Shown: piece by piece, positions 1 to 11,400 of the stretch
Layout: every line of letters begins with the position of its first letter
How positions within the stretch are numbered: the stretch's first letter is position 1
NCBI RefSeq assembly: GCF_963675165.1
Contig: NC_087383.1
Location: forward strand, 6,905,139-6,969,138
DNA from: Halichondria panicea
Taxonomy: Eukaryota > Porifera > Demospongiae > Suberitida > Halichondriidae
Direction of reading: 5' to 3'
Length of the DNA: 64,000 nucleotides
The notes under the pieces: model-generated
Told to the model about the DNA's origin: nothing
What the model saw: the letters and a program-made list of their open reading frames with translations, nothing else
The model's database searches: none
Made by a program: the position numbers and the translations under genes

Positions 1-728
1 CTCAGTTGCCCTGATGCTTATATCTTTGCATGCTCATGTTCAATTGTGTATGTAGCAATTGGAGACTTGTGACTGGGCATGGTAAGTTTTACAGTGGCAG
101 TGAAGAAGTCAGGAGCCTCCAGAGTCCTTCAGTGCAGTGCAGTGCTTTCTCTATAGCTCTAACTCTAGCTAGTCTCGAGGCCAGATTCTGATAAAGGAGA
201 GTTTAGCTCTGGAACTATAGGTGTGGCATGAGGGGGCGTTTAGGGAATAACAGGGTGGGCGGAGCCTCAAAATTACTTAGCACATGGTGCTTGCAGCTGC
301 ACCAGACTTGCAGCTGCTCATGCAGCTTTATACCATCACTGACTGCATGCCTGTACCCCTGGCCCTGGGCTACCATGTTCCATGTACACCAGCTAGGATC
401 TAGGAGTCAAGAGTCACCTGCATCTGCAGCTTGAAAGAAAAGACAATTGCAAGTTAGTCAGTGCTCATTGCTAAACTCAACTTATTGCCCAATACTCTCT
501 TTCAGATTTTCTTAAAGAGTAGACTAGTACCACCATCTCAAAGAAAAAAGTTAAGTTCCATTGCATGCTGTTGGCATGTACATGATCCCAAAACTCTGAA
601 TTCACAGTCTACAAATCACTGCTAACCTTAACCGTACCGGCGTACTCCACCATGTACCAGCTTCAAAGAAAAAGAATTTAAGTTATCCGGCTTGCTCATT
701 GTTAAATAAGTGTGTTTGCATGTTTCTT
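1..728. other. non-coding stretch with degenerate repeats
   Basis: I see no exon with coding character here. A motif of the type ATGTACCAGCTaGGAGTCTA followed by a CAAAGAAA stretch recurs in degenerate form near 377-440, 649-680 and 757-815, so the left end looks like an old, decayed low-copy repeat. The open frame at 228-434 has no recognisable content. Confidence 0.4.
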
Positions 729-1853
729 CCAGCTGCAGATTTTACCGTACCCCACAATGTACCAGCTAGGAGTCTACTTAACCTTAACCACCTTCATCGA
801 CTTCAAAGAAACGACTTGCAAGTTATGTCCAATTCCATAAAACTATAATTATAGCTAGCTAGAGGGCAACTGTCCCTGGTTTCGACTGGTCAACTTCATC
901 AGTAGCATACTGATTTACGAGTTTGTGTCTTCATGTGTCAGTACACTGGTTTCGACTGGTCAACTTCGTCCATGGGGTGATAGCTAGCATACTGATTTAC
1001 GAGTTTGTGTGTATATGTGTCCTCATGTGTCAGTTACACTGGTTTCGACTGGTCAACTTCGTCCATGGGGTGATAGCTAGCATACTAATATACGAGTTTG
1101 TGTGTATATGTGTCCTCACGTGTCAGTTACACTGGTTTCGACTGGTCAACTTCGTCCATGGGGTGATAGCTAGCATACTAATTTACGAGTTTGTGTGTAT
1201 ATGTGTCCTCACGTGTCAGTTACACTGGTTTCGACTGGTCAACTTCGTCCATGGGGTGATAGCTTATACTATTTACATTTTGCACTACATATGTGTTGGT
1301 AACTATAGTGACTTCAATCTTTTGTTCTGTAGGGGCTTATTGTGACGAAAATGATCTGAGGGATGTAGCATTCATGAAACCAAACAAAACGCCTGAGTTC
1401 ACTGTACTGGAATTTCAAGAAACGCTAAGTGATGAACACTAAAAACAATTTATTGACAGAAGAAATGTATTGTGCTGCATGTCATGTGATCCAGTGATCT
1501 TGTTCTATCATAAACTCATTGTTCTAATACCGTTTGACCTTCTGCATGTGCGTACGTGCGCGAGAAAACAACTAATTAAATGACAAAGGTATAGTGTTAA
1601 TTTAACAAAGAAATTCACTTTATAGCAGTGTTAATTCAACATTCACTTTGCTATTTTGACATAGAAGTACAATAAATTGGTGAAATTCAGATGACACAAT
1701 ACTTTGTTGTTTTAACATAATTTCTTTGCTTGTATGACAAAACATTGTAGGTTGTTTTACCTTTGTCATTCTAACAAATATTATTCTGTCATGTGAGATT
1801 CATCACCGGGACAAACTTTTGTTTGTTAAATTAACAAAAGTGTTTTTGCAGTG
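729..1853. repeat. Duplicated block A, copy 1
   Basis: This block recurs at 58430-60433. The flanks of the minisatellite (735-870 and 1265-1853) match almost base for base. Copy 2 joins to other sequence at both edges: at the left through the shared hexamer CCAGCT (729-734 here, 16189-16194 in block B, 58430-58435 in the copy), and at the right just inside the end of a mariner-like MITE. The block contains a minisatellite and a TTAACAAA-rich repeat, and no gene. Confidence 0.85.
868..1265. repeat. Minisatellite, about 93-bp unit, about 4 copies
   Basis: The unit contains GGTTTCGACTGGTCAACTTC, then CCATGGGGTGATAGC, then ACGAGTTTGTGTGTATATG. There are about four units plus a shorter first one. 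Because the unit is divisible by three, one frame stays open through the array (923-1345) and gives a repeating peptide; I regard that as a by-product. The paralogous array at 58.6-59.85 kb has about 14 units. Confidence 0.9.
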
Positions 1854-1855
1854 CA
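1545..1855. repeat. TTAACAAA/TTTGTTAA half-site repeat region
   Basis: The sequence is full of short copies of TTAACAAA, TTTGTT or related words on both strands. It ends in the palindrome TTTGTTAAATTAACAAA followed by GTGTTTTTGCAGTG. The design resembles the 38098-41330 element (terminal palindrome plus scattered half-sites), so this is probably one end of a non-autonomous transposon. I do not see its partner end. It is also present at 60125-60433. Confidence 0.4.
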
Positions 1856-3050
1856 TGCATGGGGTGGAGTGGGACTCAATACTGTAAAGGAGTCAGTCTC
1901 AGTACATGTCTAATAGTTTGCTTGTTCGAGTTAAAATTAATCAGCTCTGCATTGCTTGCTTGGAATTCCAACAGTAGTCTGTATTGTAAAACACAATAGA
2001 TTATTAGTGTAGAGGGAGGAACACATAACATGGAATTCAGTACTAATACAATAATGCTCATGTCAGTCATAATTATTATAATGCTCAGTAACTTACAAAC
2101 ACACACACACAAGAGTAGCTAGGGGGAGGGGCATGTCATGTGATACAGATTATACACACTCACTCGTCTTTAAGGAGGGGGAAATTTGTTAATTTTGCCA
2201 GTACGTAGAGAAATGATCCATATCATGCAGACTTGTACTTGAGTAGTAGCAGTGCGATGCATAGACTGGACGCTTCCTCTATTAGAGTTCCATTATAGTG
2301 GTCTCCGGCCGGCTCACAACATGTATTGTGACAAGAGGTGATTGGGGTCAGAGGTCAGGACACATGATTATAGCATGCTAATTGGACACAATGCTCAGTA
2401 ATGAACGTCATTATAATGCTCAGTAACTACATAATTGTAATGCTCAGTAAAATACAACTGCCATTCCAGCCTCCTATCCATGCAGGTGAGGAGTGCCAGT
2501 ATGAGTCCTTGCATGTTCCTCCAGTGTCCCTGTAGAAACAATTATACACATCAACCAGAGCAGCTCAGTATAGTGTGTATTGATTGCATGAGAGGAGACC
2601 AACACACACACAACAGTAGCTAGGGGGAGGGGCTTAATGTCATGTGATATAGATTATACACACTCATTCGTCCTTAAGGAGGAGAACTTTGTTTCTTCGA
2701 GGGACTTGAGTAGATACTTCAGTATACAACTAGCTTGTCTTAAAGATATTTTGTAGACTTAGACACTTGATTTCGCAGTTTATTGTTTTTTGTGGTCCAT
2801 TTTCAGTTCTGTAGAAATCAATAGAGCAGCTAGGTCATCTAACACACACAACTGCAGCCACAGTAATATGCTAATACAACACTCCTCACCAGTCACTCTA
2901 TTCCAGGCACCCTAGTCTCCAACACCAACACAACACAATAGTGACTATTGAAATAATAGAGCTCTATAATAACGAGGGGCCCCTCAAAACATAATAGCTG
3001 TGTAAAATAATAATTATGAATGAGATGACTGGTGTTTATCGAGTAGAGTG
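1856..3050. other. non-coding stretch with local duplication
   Basis: No gene recognised. A stretch of about 90 bp at 2090-2180 (short CA run, GAGTAGCTAGGGGGAGGGG, then GATTATACACACTCA) is repeated with changes at 2600-2690. The word AATGCTCAGTAA occurs about four times between 2078 and 2455. Confidence 0.5.
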
Positions 3051-3056
3051 TGATGG

Positions 3057-5583
3057 ATGAGGGTACCACCAGCACATTTTTCTTTAGAAGTGGCAAATGC
3101 CATATCGTCTCTTCCAAACCACAACACCATCTTGGTGGGCGACCTAAACTGCCCAGATGTAGATTGGTCATCTTTGTCTGGAAAAACTCCACTCTCGGTT
3201 TCTATTTGTAACTCACTTTTCGCTCAGAACTTTCTCCAACTGATTGCATCTCCAACACACACAAAAGGAAACATACTGGACGTAGTATGCACGAATTCAC
3301 CAGACAGGATACTCAACCTGCACATTGACTCGTCTAATTGTTCACCTATGTCTGATCACTTCCTTATCACGTTCTCACTAGTTGGCTTAAAAACACCAAA
3401 ACTACTCTCTAAAGACAAACCGGCCAGCAACTACAACTTTAAAAAAGCAAATTTTAATTCCATGTCTGAGTTTTTTATCTGCCAACCCAAGCCTGCCTGT
3501 TCAGTCCATCTAGAAAAAATCATCTCAAGAGCACAGGAAATATTTGTGCCCAAATTTAACTCTCAGAAGTCAAAAAGCCCAAAATGGTATACCACAGAAA
3601 TGAGACATACTATCAATCGCTGCAAAACGCTTACACGCAGAAACAAATCCAAACCCACTGAGAGTACATCCCTAAGGCTATCTAACTTGTCTACTCATCT
3701 CTAGGAACTAATGACAACTGCCAAATCTGAGTACGAAAAATCGTTGGCAGTATGCTTTAAGTTCAACCCAAGTAAACTATTCCGTCATCTGCGCGACCTA
3801 AGTAAGAAAAGTCCACAAACTAGAACAATAATCCACAACGGCTCCATCATCACAGATACTGGACAGATTGCTGAAATTTTCAACAAATACTTTAACTCGA
3901 CATTCACAAGAAGTGACTATACACTTCCTCCATGGGACAAAATGCCCTCCCCCACTTATCAACTGAGCTCTATCTCTATAGAAGAGTCTGAGGTGTACGA
4001 AACCCTCACCTCACTAGACACAACAAAGTCACCAGGCCACGATAATATAAATGCGTCAACCCTCAAATGCTGTGCTACCGCTCTCACAAGATCAGTCACA
4101 CACATTTTCAATTCTAGCCTATCTTCACATACTTTCCTACCCCACTGGAAGGTCCACAAAATCTGCCCAATCCCAAAGAAGGGCAACCCCCATCTTGTAG
4201 AAAACTTTCGGCCCATCTCTCTTCTCCCAATTATATCCAAAGTCTTTGAAACTATCATCTACAAGAAAATTATTACATTCGTGAGACCAAAGATAACATG
4301 CCAACAATTCGGGTTCCTAAGAAACCGATCATGTCTTTCTCAATTAATCCTATTCTTTTCCCAAGTTTTTGACAACATAGAAAACCGAAAACCTACAGAT
4401 GTCATCTACCTAGATTTTAAGAAAGCTTTCGACACGGTCCCACACAATGAGCTGTTGCTAAAGCTTTGGAAAGACAGGCATCACAGGCCCTCTTTGGCTG
4501 TGGTTTAAATCGTACCTACAAGACAGGATACACTTCACAAGTGTTATTAATACTCCATCCAACTACTTACCAGTTGTGTCAAGAGTTCCGCAAGGAAGCA
4601 TCCTAGGCCCACTGTTATTTATTATTTTTATCAATGACCTACCGGAGTGCATCTCATCTGCCAATCCATTTCTATTTGCGGACGACACAAAGCTAGTAAA
4701 GTGCATCACTTCTACGGAAGACCAATTGGAATTACAAACAGACATCAACCAGTTGTCATCCTGGTGCACTACTTGGAACATGCAACTCAATGAAGGAAAA
4801 TGTAATGTGCTGCGCATAACTCATCCTAGCTGGCACGAAGACAACCCTAATACACTCTACTCAATCCACAATTCTCACCTTAACTTTGCTACAAAAGAAA
4901 AAGACCTAGGCTTGTGCATAGCCAACAACCTCTCCTGGTCACTGCATTATAACCTCATATCATCTAAGGCCTACCGAGCTCTTAACCTCATCCGACGGAC
5001 GATTTCAATGAAATCAGAAACCAGCACAAAAAAATCGTTATATATAACCCTAGTTAGATCCCAGGTCACCTACTGCTCCCAAGTCTGGAGACCAAATTTG
5101 ATCAAGGACATTCAAAAACTAGAAAGAATCCAGAGGAGAGCCACCAAATTCATACTCAATGATTACTCAAGCTCATACAGATCAAGGCTGTCCGATTTGA
5201 AGCTACTACCTCTAATGTACTGGTTTGAAATACAGGACATAATGTTTCTAGTAAAGTCACTAAAGGAACCCTCGGACAACTTCAACATAAGAGATCACAT
5301 CAAATTCGTTACTGGTCGCACCCGCTTCAGTTGCAACAACAAACTCACTGTACAAGCCAATCACTACAGCGCAAGCAGACACTTCTACCTCAATCGTATC
5401 ACAAGGTTATGGAACCTGATGCCCACTATGCTGATGGATATCAGCGCACCACTAACTTCAACAAAGAATACACTCCACCATTACTTCTGGGAGCACTTCA
5501 AACAAAACTTTGTCTCTGACATCCCATGTACCTACCACTTAATGTGCCCATGCAACAGATGCTACACACGTAATTATAGCTAG
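3057..5583 (+). pseudogene. Non-LTR retrotransposon (CR1/Jockey-type), 5' truncated and broken
   Basis: This is the ORF2-type polyprotein of a LINE. The first part is the C-terminal half of an endonuclease: GDLNCPDVDW at about 3145 and the SDH motif at about 3354. Reverse transcriptase follows, with FRPISLLPIISKVFE, then YLDFKKAFDTVPH, then after a frameshift VPQGSILGPLLF and the catalytic FADD. It ends with a CR1/Jockey-style tail containing TRLWNLMP. It is truncated at the 5' side inside the endonuclease. An in-frame TAG lies at 3702-3704, and a one-base frameshift near 4466-4470 separates YLDF from FADD. No intact protein can be made. The clade is judged by eye only. Confidence 0.88.
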
Positions 5584-5705
5584 CTTCACATGTAATCATT
5601 AAATTATCCAGCTGTGTCGCTCAATGCGGCACAGTCTGTCAGCTATAGTCTTTGCTACAACAATCACTTGTTTTTATATCATTCACGTTACAGGCTGTAA
5701 AGTCT

Positions 5706-5731
5706 TAATAATAATAATAATAATAATAATA
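5706..5731 (+). repeat. (TAA)n 3' tail of the LINE
   Basis: About eight TAA units lie roughly 120 bp after the LINE stop codon. CR1/L2/Jockey-type elements often end in short tandem repeats, so this is probably the 3' end of the insertion. Confidence 0.6.
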
Positions 5732-7270
5732 TCGTTGTGTATGGCCGGCCATACATGTACGTGTAGCCTTCGAGAAGATTCCTTAGTGTTCGTGGCCGGC
5801 CACCTGATTGGCGAGTAGAAGAATCGAGAGTCTTGAGAGAACGGGTCTTGATTTTGAACAAATGTGGAGAAATCTTGTGTGTCAGCCTTTTTATAAGATT
5901 TCTGCGCACATGCGCTTTATCAGATTATTATTGCTGGCTCAGCAGTTTTCTGCAGAAAAAGAAGGAGGGGCTGAATCGTGTACAATGCAGCAACCCTGCA
6001 TTTGCATCAGTCTGAGACACTTCCTCCAGTCCATGTAGTCGCACACAGTTTGCTATGACTTTGTATAACCTGTTGTAGCATTGTTCTGCATGGTGGAGAG
6101 GAGATCTTGAGGTTTGGCTTGTCGGGAGAGAGGGGGACTGCTTTGTACTTCTTTGCATGTGTTATAATTATTATAATTAATGTGTGCCTGCATGGCCAAT
6201 ATTGTGCTAACAGTGGTATAATTATATGTAACAATTATTGGGATCTTTGGAGCACACAAAAGAGGCCTCGATCCTTAGCAAAAACTCTGCCTGGGATCGA
6301 GTCTATATATACAATGTGCTGTGCTTATTAATTAATTAAGACACCGCTCTTGAATAATTGAGGGATGATTCCTTCTTTGCTGTGATCCACAGTGCATAAT
6401 TATAACTATGTACCACTAAAAACTCAACATCTCTTTTATTGCTCCTGAGTTACTGTGCATGTTACACAGCTCAGTCATACATCACTATAAATTATACATG
6501 CACTGCATTATAATTATTATCACTCTTTTGGTTTCTTAATGAAGTCATCAGCCCCGCCGAGGGTTTGCACTTTAGTGCTCTAGTTATACATGCAAGTGAG
6601 GTATATATATAGACGGTATATTATAGTGTGTGTTGCTCAAGGATCAGCAATGAAGTACTAGCTCGTATAATTATATAAGAGTTTCTACTGATAGGATGGC
6701 TTCTATAATTATAGTCATGGATTTAATTTTATAAGTTTGTAGATTTGCAAAATAAGCTTGGTTCTCAAATATGACTTATAATTATTATTATACTGCTACG
6801 TACATGCAGTACAGAAAACTGAATGTGTGTACATGTAGCAAAACTAATTGTCCATGGAGTCTATAGCTATATACTTTATAATAATTATTTTATAATTATA
6901 CATTATAGGTATATAGCTGCAAGAGGGCTGAAAGGCTGCACTGAACAGATGCAGCATAATTATTATGCCATTAATAATAATAATAATAAATCAATTCAAC
7001 AATGGTCGATCATGATCATTTCCTATCCTTTGAGTTTTCCATTTTGACACATCCTCAGAGGCATAAGCAGCGGTGATGTTTTCTAATCTGCATGCGTATA
7101 ATTATAATAATTATAGATTACCGTTAATTTCCAACTTTTCATTATAGTCGGAACAATCATTTTGGTGTAAAACTTTTGACAAAAACATAGTTTAACTTTA
7201 ATTAAAAGAAAAAGCTAAGCTAGGGATACGTATTATATATTATTATTGGTGTTCAGCATCAGCATTATAA
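5732..7270. other. non-coding stretch with repeat fragments
   Basis: No gene recognised. It contains a 43-bp hairpin of the AGCCTCGATCC family (6261-6303), a relic of the ROC exon (6340-6385), and a degenerate copy of the dispersed repeat that continues into TTTGTAGATTTGCAAAATAA (6590-6775). TATAATTATA palindromes are frequent. Confidence 0.45.
6340..6385 (-). pseudogene. short relic of the ROCO ROC-domain exon
   Basis: About 36 bases match 11567-11603 of the gene 1 ROC exon with few differences (CTCTTGAATAATYGAGGGAT and flanks). In gene 1 this stretch encodes the loop between the P-loop and the DFAGQ motif. The match is short, so it may be a remnant of a third copy or of a conversion event. 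Confidence 0.35.
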
Positions 7271-7276
7271 TAGTTA

Positions 7277-7671
7277 CCGTATATCTTCTAATTTATCGGA
7301 CAGTAAAAAATAATTATTTTGGAAATTGTCCGGGTATAATTGGAACAGATTTTTATAGATCATGCGAAGTGTCCGGAATAATTAGAACAAGCAAGCAGCT
7401 GCATGCGAGCTAGCTAAGTTTAATAGAACAGGGTACGACTAAATAGTTGCACTAGCTATCTAAAACTAGCTACTCAAAGCTATCTAACTGCAGCACTCCA
7501 AGTCTTACTTGCCGTCTGTGAATGTAAACTCTACTTTTCAAAGTATTGTCCGGATATTTAGAACAAATGTAATATTAAAGCACTGAGTGTCCGTTGTATT
7601 AGAACAACGAAAATTGCCCAAAAGAGTGTCCGGAGTAATTAGAAGTGTCCGATAAATTAGAAGATATACGG
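7277..7671. mobile_element. MITE with 27-bp TIRs and TA duplication (Tc1/mariner-like)
   Basis: The ends are perfect inverted repeats starting CCGTATATCTTCTAATTTAT and continuing CGGACA, flanked by TA on both sides (7275-7276 and 7672-7673). Subterminal copies of GTGTCCGGANTAATTAGAA occur inside. There is no coding capacity. About 55 bp of flanking DNA (7210-7265) is directly repeated beyond the other end (7687-7746). Confidence 0.8.
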
Positions 7672-8030
7672 TAACTGTAAATGACAGAGCTAAGCTAAAT
7701 AGGGTATAGAATACGTAATAATAATTATTGTTAGTGTTCAGCATTAGATCATTGATAGTTAGAACTGCTCCATCTCCATCATCATGACTGTGTGCATGGG
7801 AGGACTCAGTTAGTGATTATACAACTGCATGTGTGTAATGATTATAATTATGACTGCATGCCGCAGGACGAGACTAAGTGAACTTTACAATAATTATTAG
7901 TTATAGGGCTCAGGTATAATTATAGTATAATAATTATATGGGCATCTACATAATTCAGCTGATAAAACTAACCCCAAAATAAGATTAATGTCCAAAATGC
8001 ATAAATGCACATGAATGTATATGATAATAA

Positions 8031-8404
8031 TTAAAAGTGTTTTACAGTACTCACATTCTGAGTCAAGTACTGACAGACTTGAGCAGCTACTTCCGTTCTA
8101 TTCAGCCTCAGTAGCAGCTCCAACAGTGCTCTGAATGTGGCCTTGAAAGAGTTCTTCTGTTTCCATATTGATAAGCATTTGGCCATGGCTGACTGAGCAT
8201 CGTATTGAACGAGGCTAGTTTTCACAGTACTTTGATCAGCGGCACTCAGACCCATTGCTTGAGAGTAGAGCTCCAAACTGTCGAAATAGGCAGCTATGAC
8301 TGGGACTTTATTATCAGGGATCTCTCTATCAAGTTGGACGGTATCGACACGGTACCTGTCCATCAACTCTTGAAGACCAACTCCTCCCTCATCAGAGGTT
8401 GTGC
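8031..8404 (-). CDS. Gene 1 terminal exon: Death domain
   Basis: After acceptor TATAG, the exon encodes GVGLQELMDRYRVDTVQLDR and a six-helix Death-type domain, ending with the typical pattern ALLELLLRLNRTEVAAQVCQ. Death domains mediate homotypic interactions in apoptotic and innate-immune signalling (family knowledge). The frame closes with TAA at 8031. A good GTGAGT donor sits at 8054-8049, so an alternative form could splice to a further exon; in gene 2 the equivalent point is followed by a stop within a few codons. Confidence 0.82.
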
Positions 8405-11400
8405 CTATACAAGGAGTTGAGCATTAACCATTATACATTCAAACTGGCAGATTAGGGGGTATCACATTTCAGTTGCAGTATTAGTACATAATTATAACTA
8501 GTGTTCAAGCTGGCGCTGTGCTAATGCCTCTCGCCATGTTTTTGCTTTTGCTCAAAAGTATTAGAGTGTTATATTAGTTTCTATAATGAATTTTATATTA
8601 AAGTTAGCCTATCTATATAAAGTCACTGAGAAGAAAAGACTTATTTACATGCATCTATTGTTGTTATTATTTATTGTATTATGTGGCTTACCAGGACCTC
8701 AAGAAAGAAGAAAATTGATTCTTCCAGGATCTGTAGTTCAGCTAGTATATATAATATCTAAGAAGAAAAGATCTGTGTACATGCATATATCTATATTGTT
8801 ATAATTATAGTAGTGTTTTGTGGCTTACCAGGCCCTCAAGACAAAGATGATTCTGCCAGGAGGATCTGGATCTGAATCTTGGATATTATTTTCTCACACA
8901 TGGGGAATGAGCGCGCGTGCGCATTACATCCATAGGAATAATTAAAGGGTGTGTCCAAAGAGATCAATTTCACATATGGCTACTGCTAGCTAGCTGTTTT
9001 AACAGATATTTTCTGAGTATTGTAGCTAACAAAAAGCTAGCGCTTTAGATCGGGTATAGCTATAGTGAAAATAGTTATAGCTTAATTTTAGGTATAATTA
9101 TGATGACACTATAGGAGACAGAATACTTTGAACAATTATAGATCTCTGACCAGGGCTTGAGGGTTGTCTGACTTCAGTCCTCTCAATAGTTGGCAGTGTG
9201 GCTCCATCTATAATAATAGGGGAAATACAAGTTATTCAAAGGAATTTAAGACAACTACGCACACCTAAAGCTACTAGAAGGATTTGTTTGTGAGCATCAA
9301 ACATTTGAGAACTTTGCGATGGTTGATCAATTTGCAACAATAAATCCGCAAAACCTACTAGTAAATACACACGATCCTTGCCATAATGCAATAGTTAGAT
9401 CGCAAAGGGTCAAATTTTCTGCTGAATTGGCTCATTCGCAAAGGTTTTTCACCCGCAAAATATTCTATACGATATAGAATTATCAGGACAGCAGTATTAA
9501 TTATACATGCAGGCCCTGTAGAGGCAAATTAGTATACTCATGTGTGCTTGAACTGGGTGAGGGTTCAGACTCCTCAGGTTGCTGTGGCAACATGTTTTCA
9601 CAAAATAACGTAGGAGCAACACCTGCCAAAACCTATAACCATGAGACAAAAGTATATTTCAACATAACAAATTTAACTTATGGGTCTGAAAACATGAGAC
9701 GATTATGTACAAAATCCAGAGTTGATATTATAATTATAAGGCATGCATAAACAGAACTTTCAATTAGTTTCCATGACTCACAAGAGGGTTCTTCCCAGAG
9801 AAGACACTGAGTGGATCCAGAATCAGTCTCAATGCTCTGCAAGTGCCGTCACCACTGTCCCTCCACACCCTCAGGGCATGCTCTAGACTGCCACTCATTC
9901 CATGTGTGCTCTTAGCAGCAGCTCTAGAAACAACTGAACAAACAATGTCTGATAGTTCACGATTCTTGCTCCAACAAGATGAAAGAGCTGAGAGCAGTCC
10001 ATCACAGAGTTTCTCATCGTGTGCTGGGTCACCTTTGTTGCATAGACCTTGTAGAATATTTTCACCGAGATCAGCGTACACCTCAGATTGCAGCAGCTCA
10101 CCCACGGGTACAACTTGTGTGCTGGTGGTAGATTTAACGAATTCCTTCTGACAAGAAATGCTTTTAGCAACAGATTTCATACTAAACAATGGAGCACCAG
10201 CGATGTCAGTGGAAGGTAACAACCGTTCGTCGGTGTCTATGTTGGGGCAAAACTCACGAGCAGCTTCAACCACTTTGTTGATAACAGTGGATCGTACATC
10301 GAGTACATCTAACGAGACCTTAGGTGCTTGTAGTTGAATAATGACACTCTTCATCTCCATCACCTCAACACGGACTCTGATTCCATCCTCAGTGAGCCAA
10401 CACACACCAGTCTTCCAGACCGAGCATTGACCTTGCAAGGCAGGATTGTCAGTGTCCACCACTGGAGCAAGACCAAGCGACAGAGACAGTCGAAGGAGAA
10501 GAACGTGAAGAAATCGAGGGTTGAAAAAATGGTCATTGTGTGCACAGGCCAGGGACCAGTTGAAACTGTACTGGAAATTAATAGTGGTAGCCATTGGTTC
10601 GCTGGAAGCTTCCAATCGGATCAGTGCTGGACAGAAGATGAAGCCTCCAGAGACGGACACAGACGTTGCAGGAAGATGCTTGTCGATAAGACTGAGCACT
10701 ATTTTGTCTTCAATGGGAACGGCTAGCTCGAGATGAAACAAGTATCCAATGAGCATGTCAATGTTGAAATTGGGGAAGTGTTTAGCGAGATCTGATTTTA
10801 GAACAACCCCAGTACTTGTGGAAAGCTCACAATGCTGTGTGAAATCTTCAGGAGCAAAAATGGTCCCATTTACTTCAGCCAAGAGTTTCGATTTGTCAAT
10901 AACGATAAAGCTCTTTTCTGGAAAGGAAGCATTGCAAAGGAAAAGAATATGACCTTTGTCACTGAGTTGAACACAGATATCAACAAGTCGTGGAATGCTG
11001 GTAGGCACGAAAGAAAGAACATTTTCATCTTTTCTAGAAACACGATACTTCATTTTCCCCTGAACTTCTTCCAGGGTTACAGCAATCTCACCCGAGTACT
11101 TGTCAAGAAGGTGGACAAGAAACATATGAGCATTGAGGCTCACAGACAACCGCTCTCGAATGGAAGCACAGCTAGTTCCAACAATATCCCTAAACATCGT
11201 CATGCCATCAGAACTTGAAAAGCGACAATCCATTGAAACAAAACCAGCAAGATCAAACATCGAAAACTTTTGAATGGCTCGTACTATAATTTTCTTCTTT
11301 TGCTCCGCTTGTGTGCTTGTCACGAGATCAGCATGACTACCTACCACAATGAGTGGTGCTTTGCCCTCCATATTGGCACACTGGTTGGCAACAATTCCCA

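Noticed and set aside
923-1345. Long open frame with a repeating peptide
   Set aside because: It follows the 93-bp minisatellite unit. In the other copy of the block the unit length changes and the frame breaks, so there is no sign of protein selection.
10334-11218. Plus-strand open frames opposite the large ROCO exon
   Set aside because: They are shadows of the minus-strand coding sequence and are not kept between the two paralogs.
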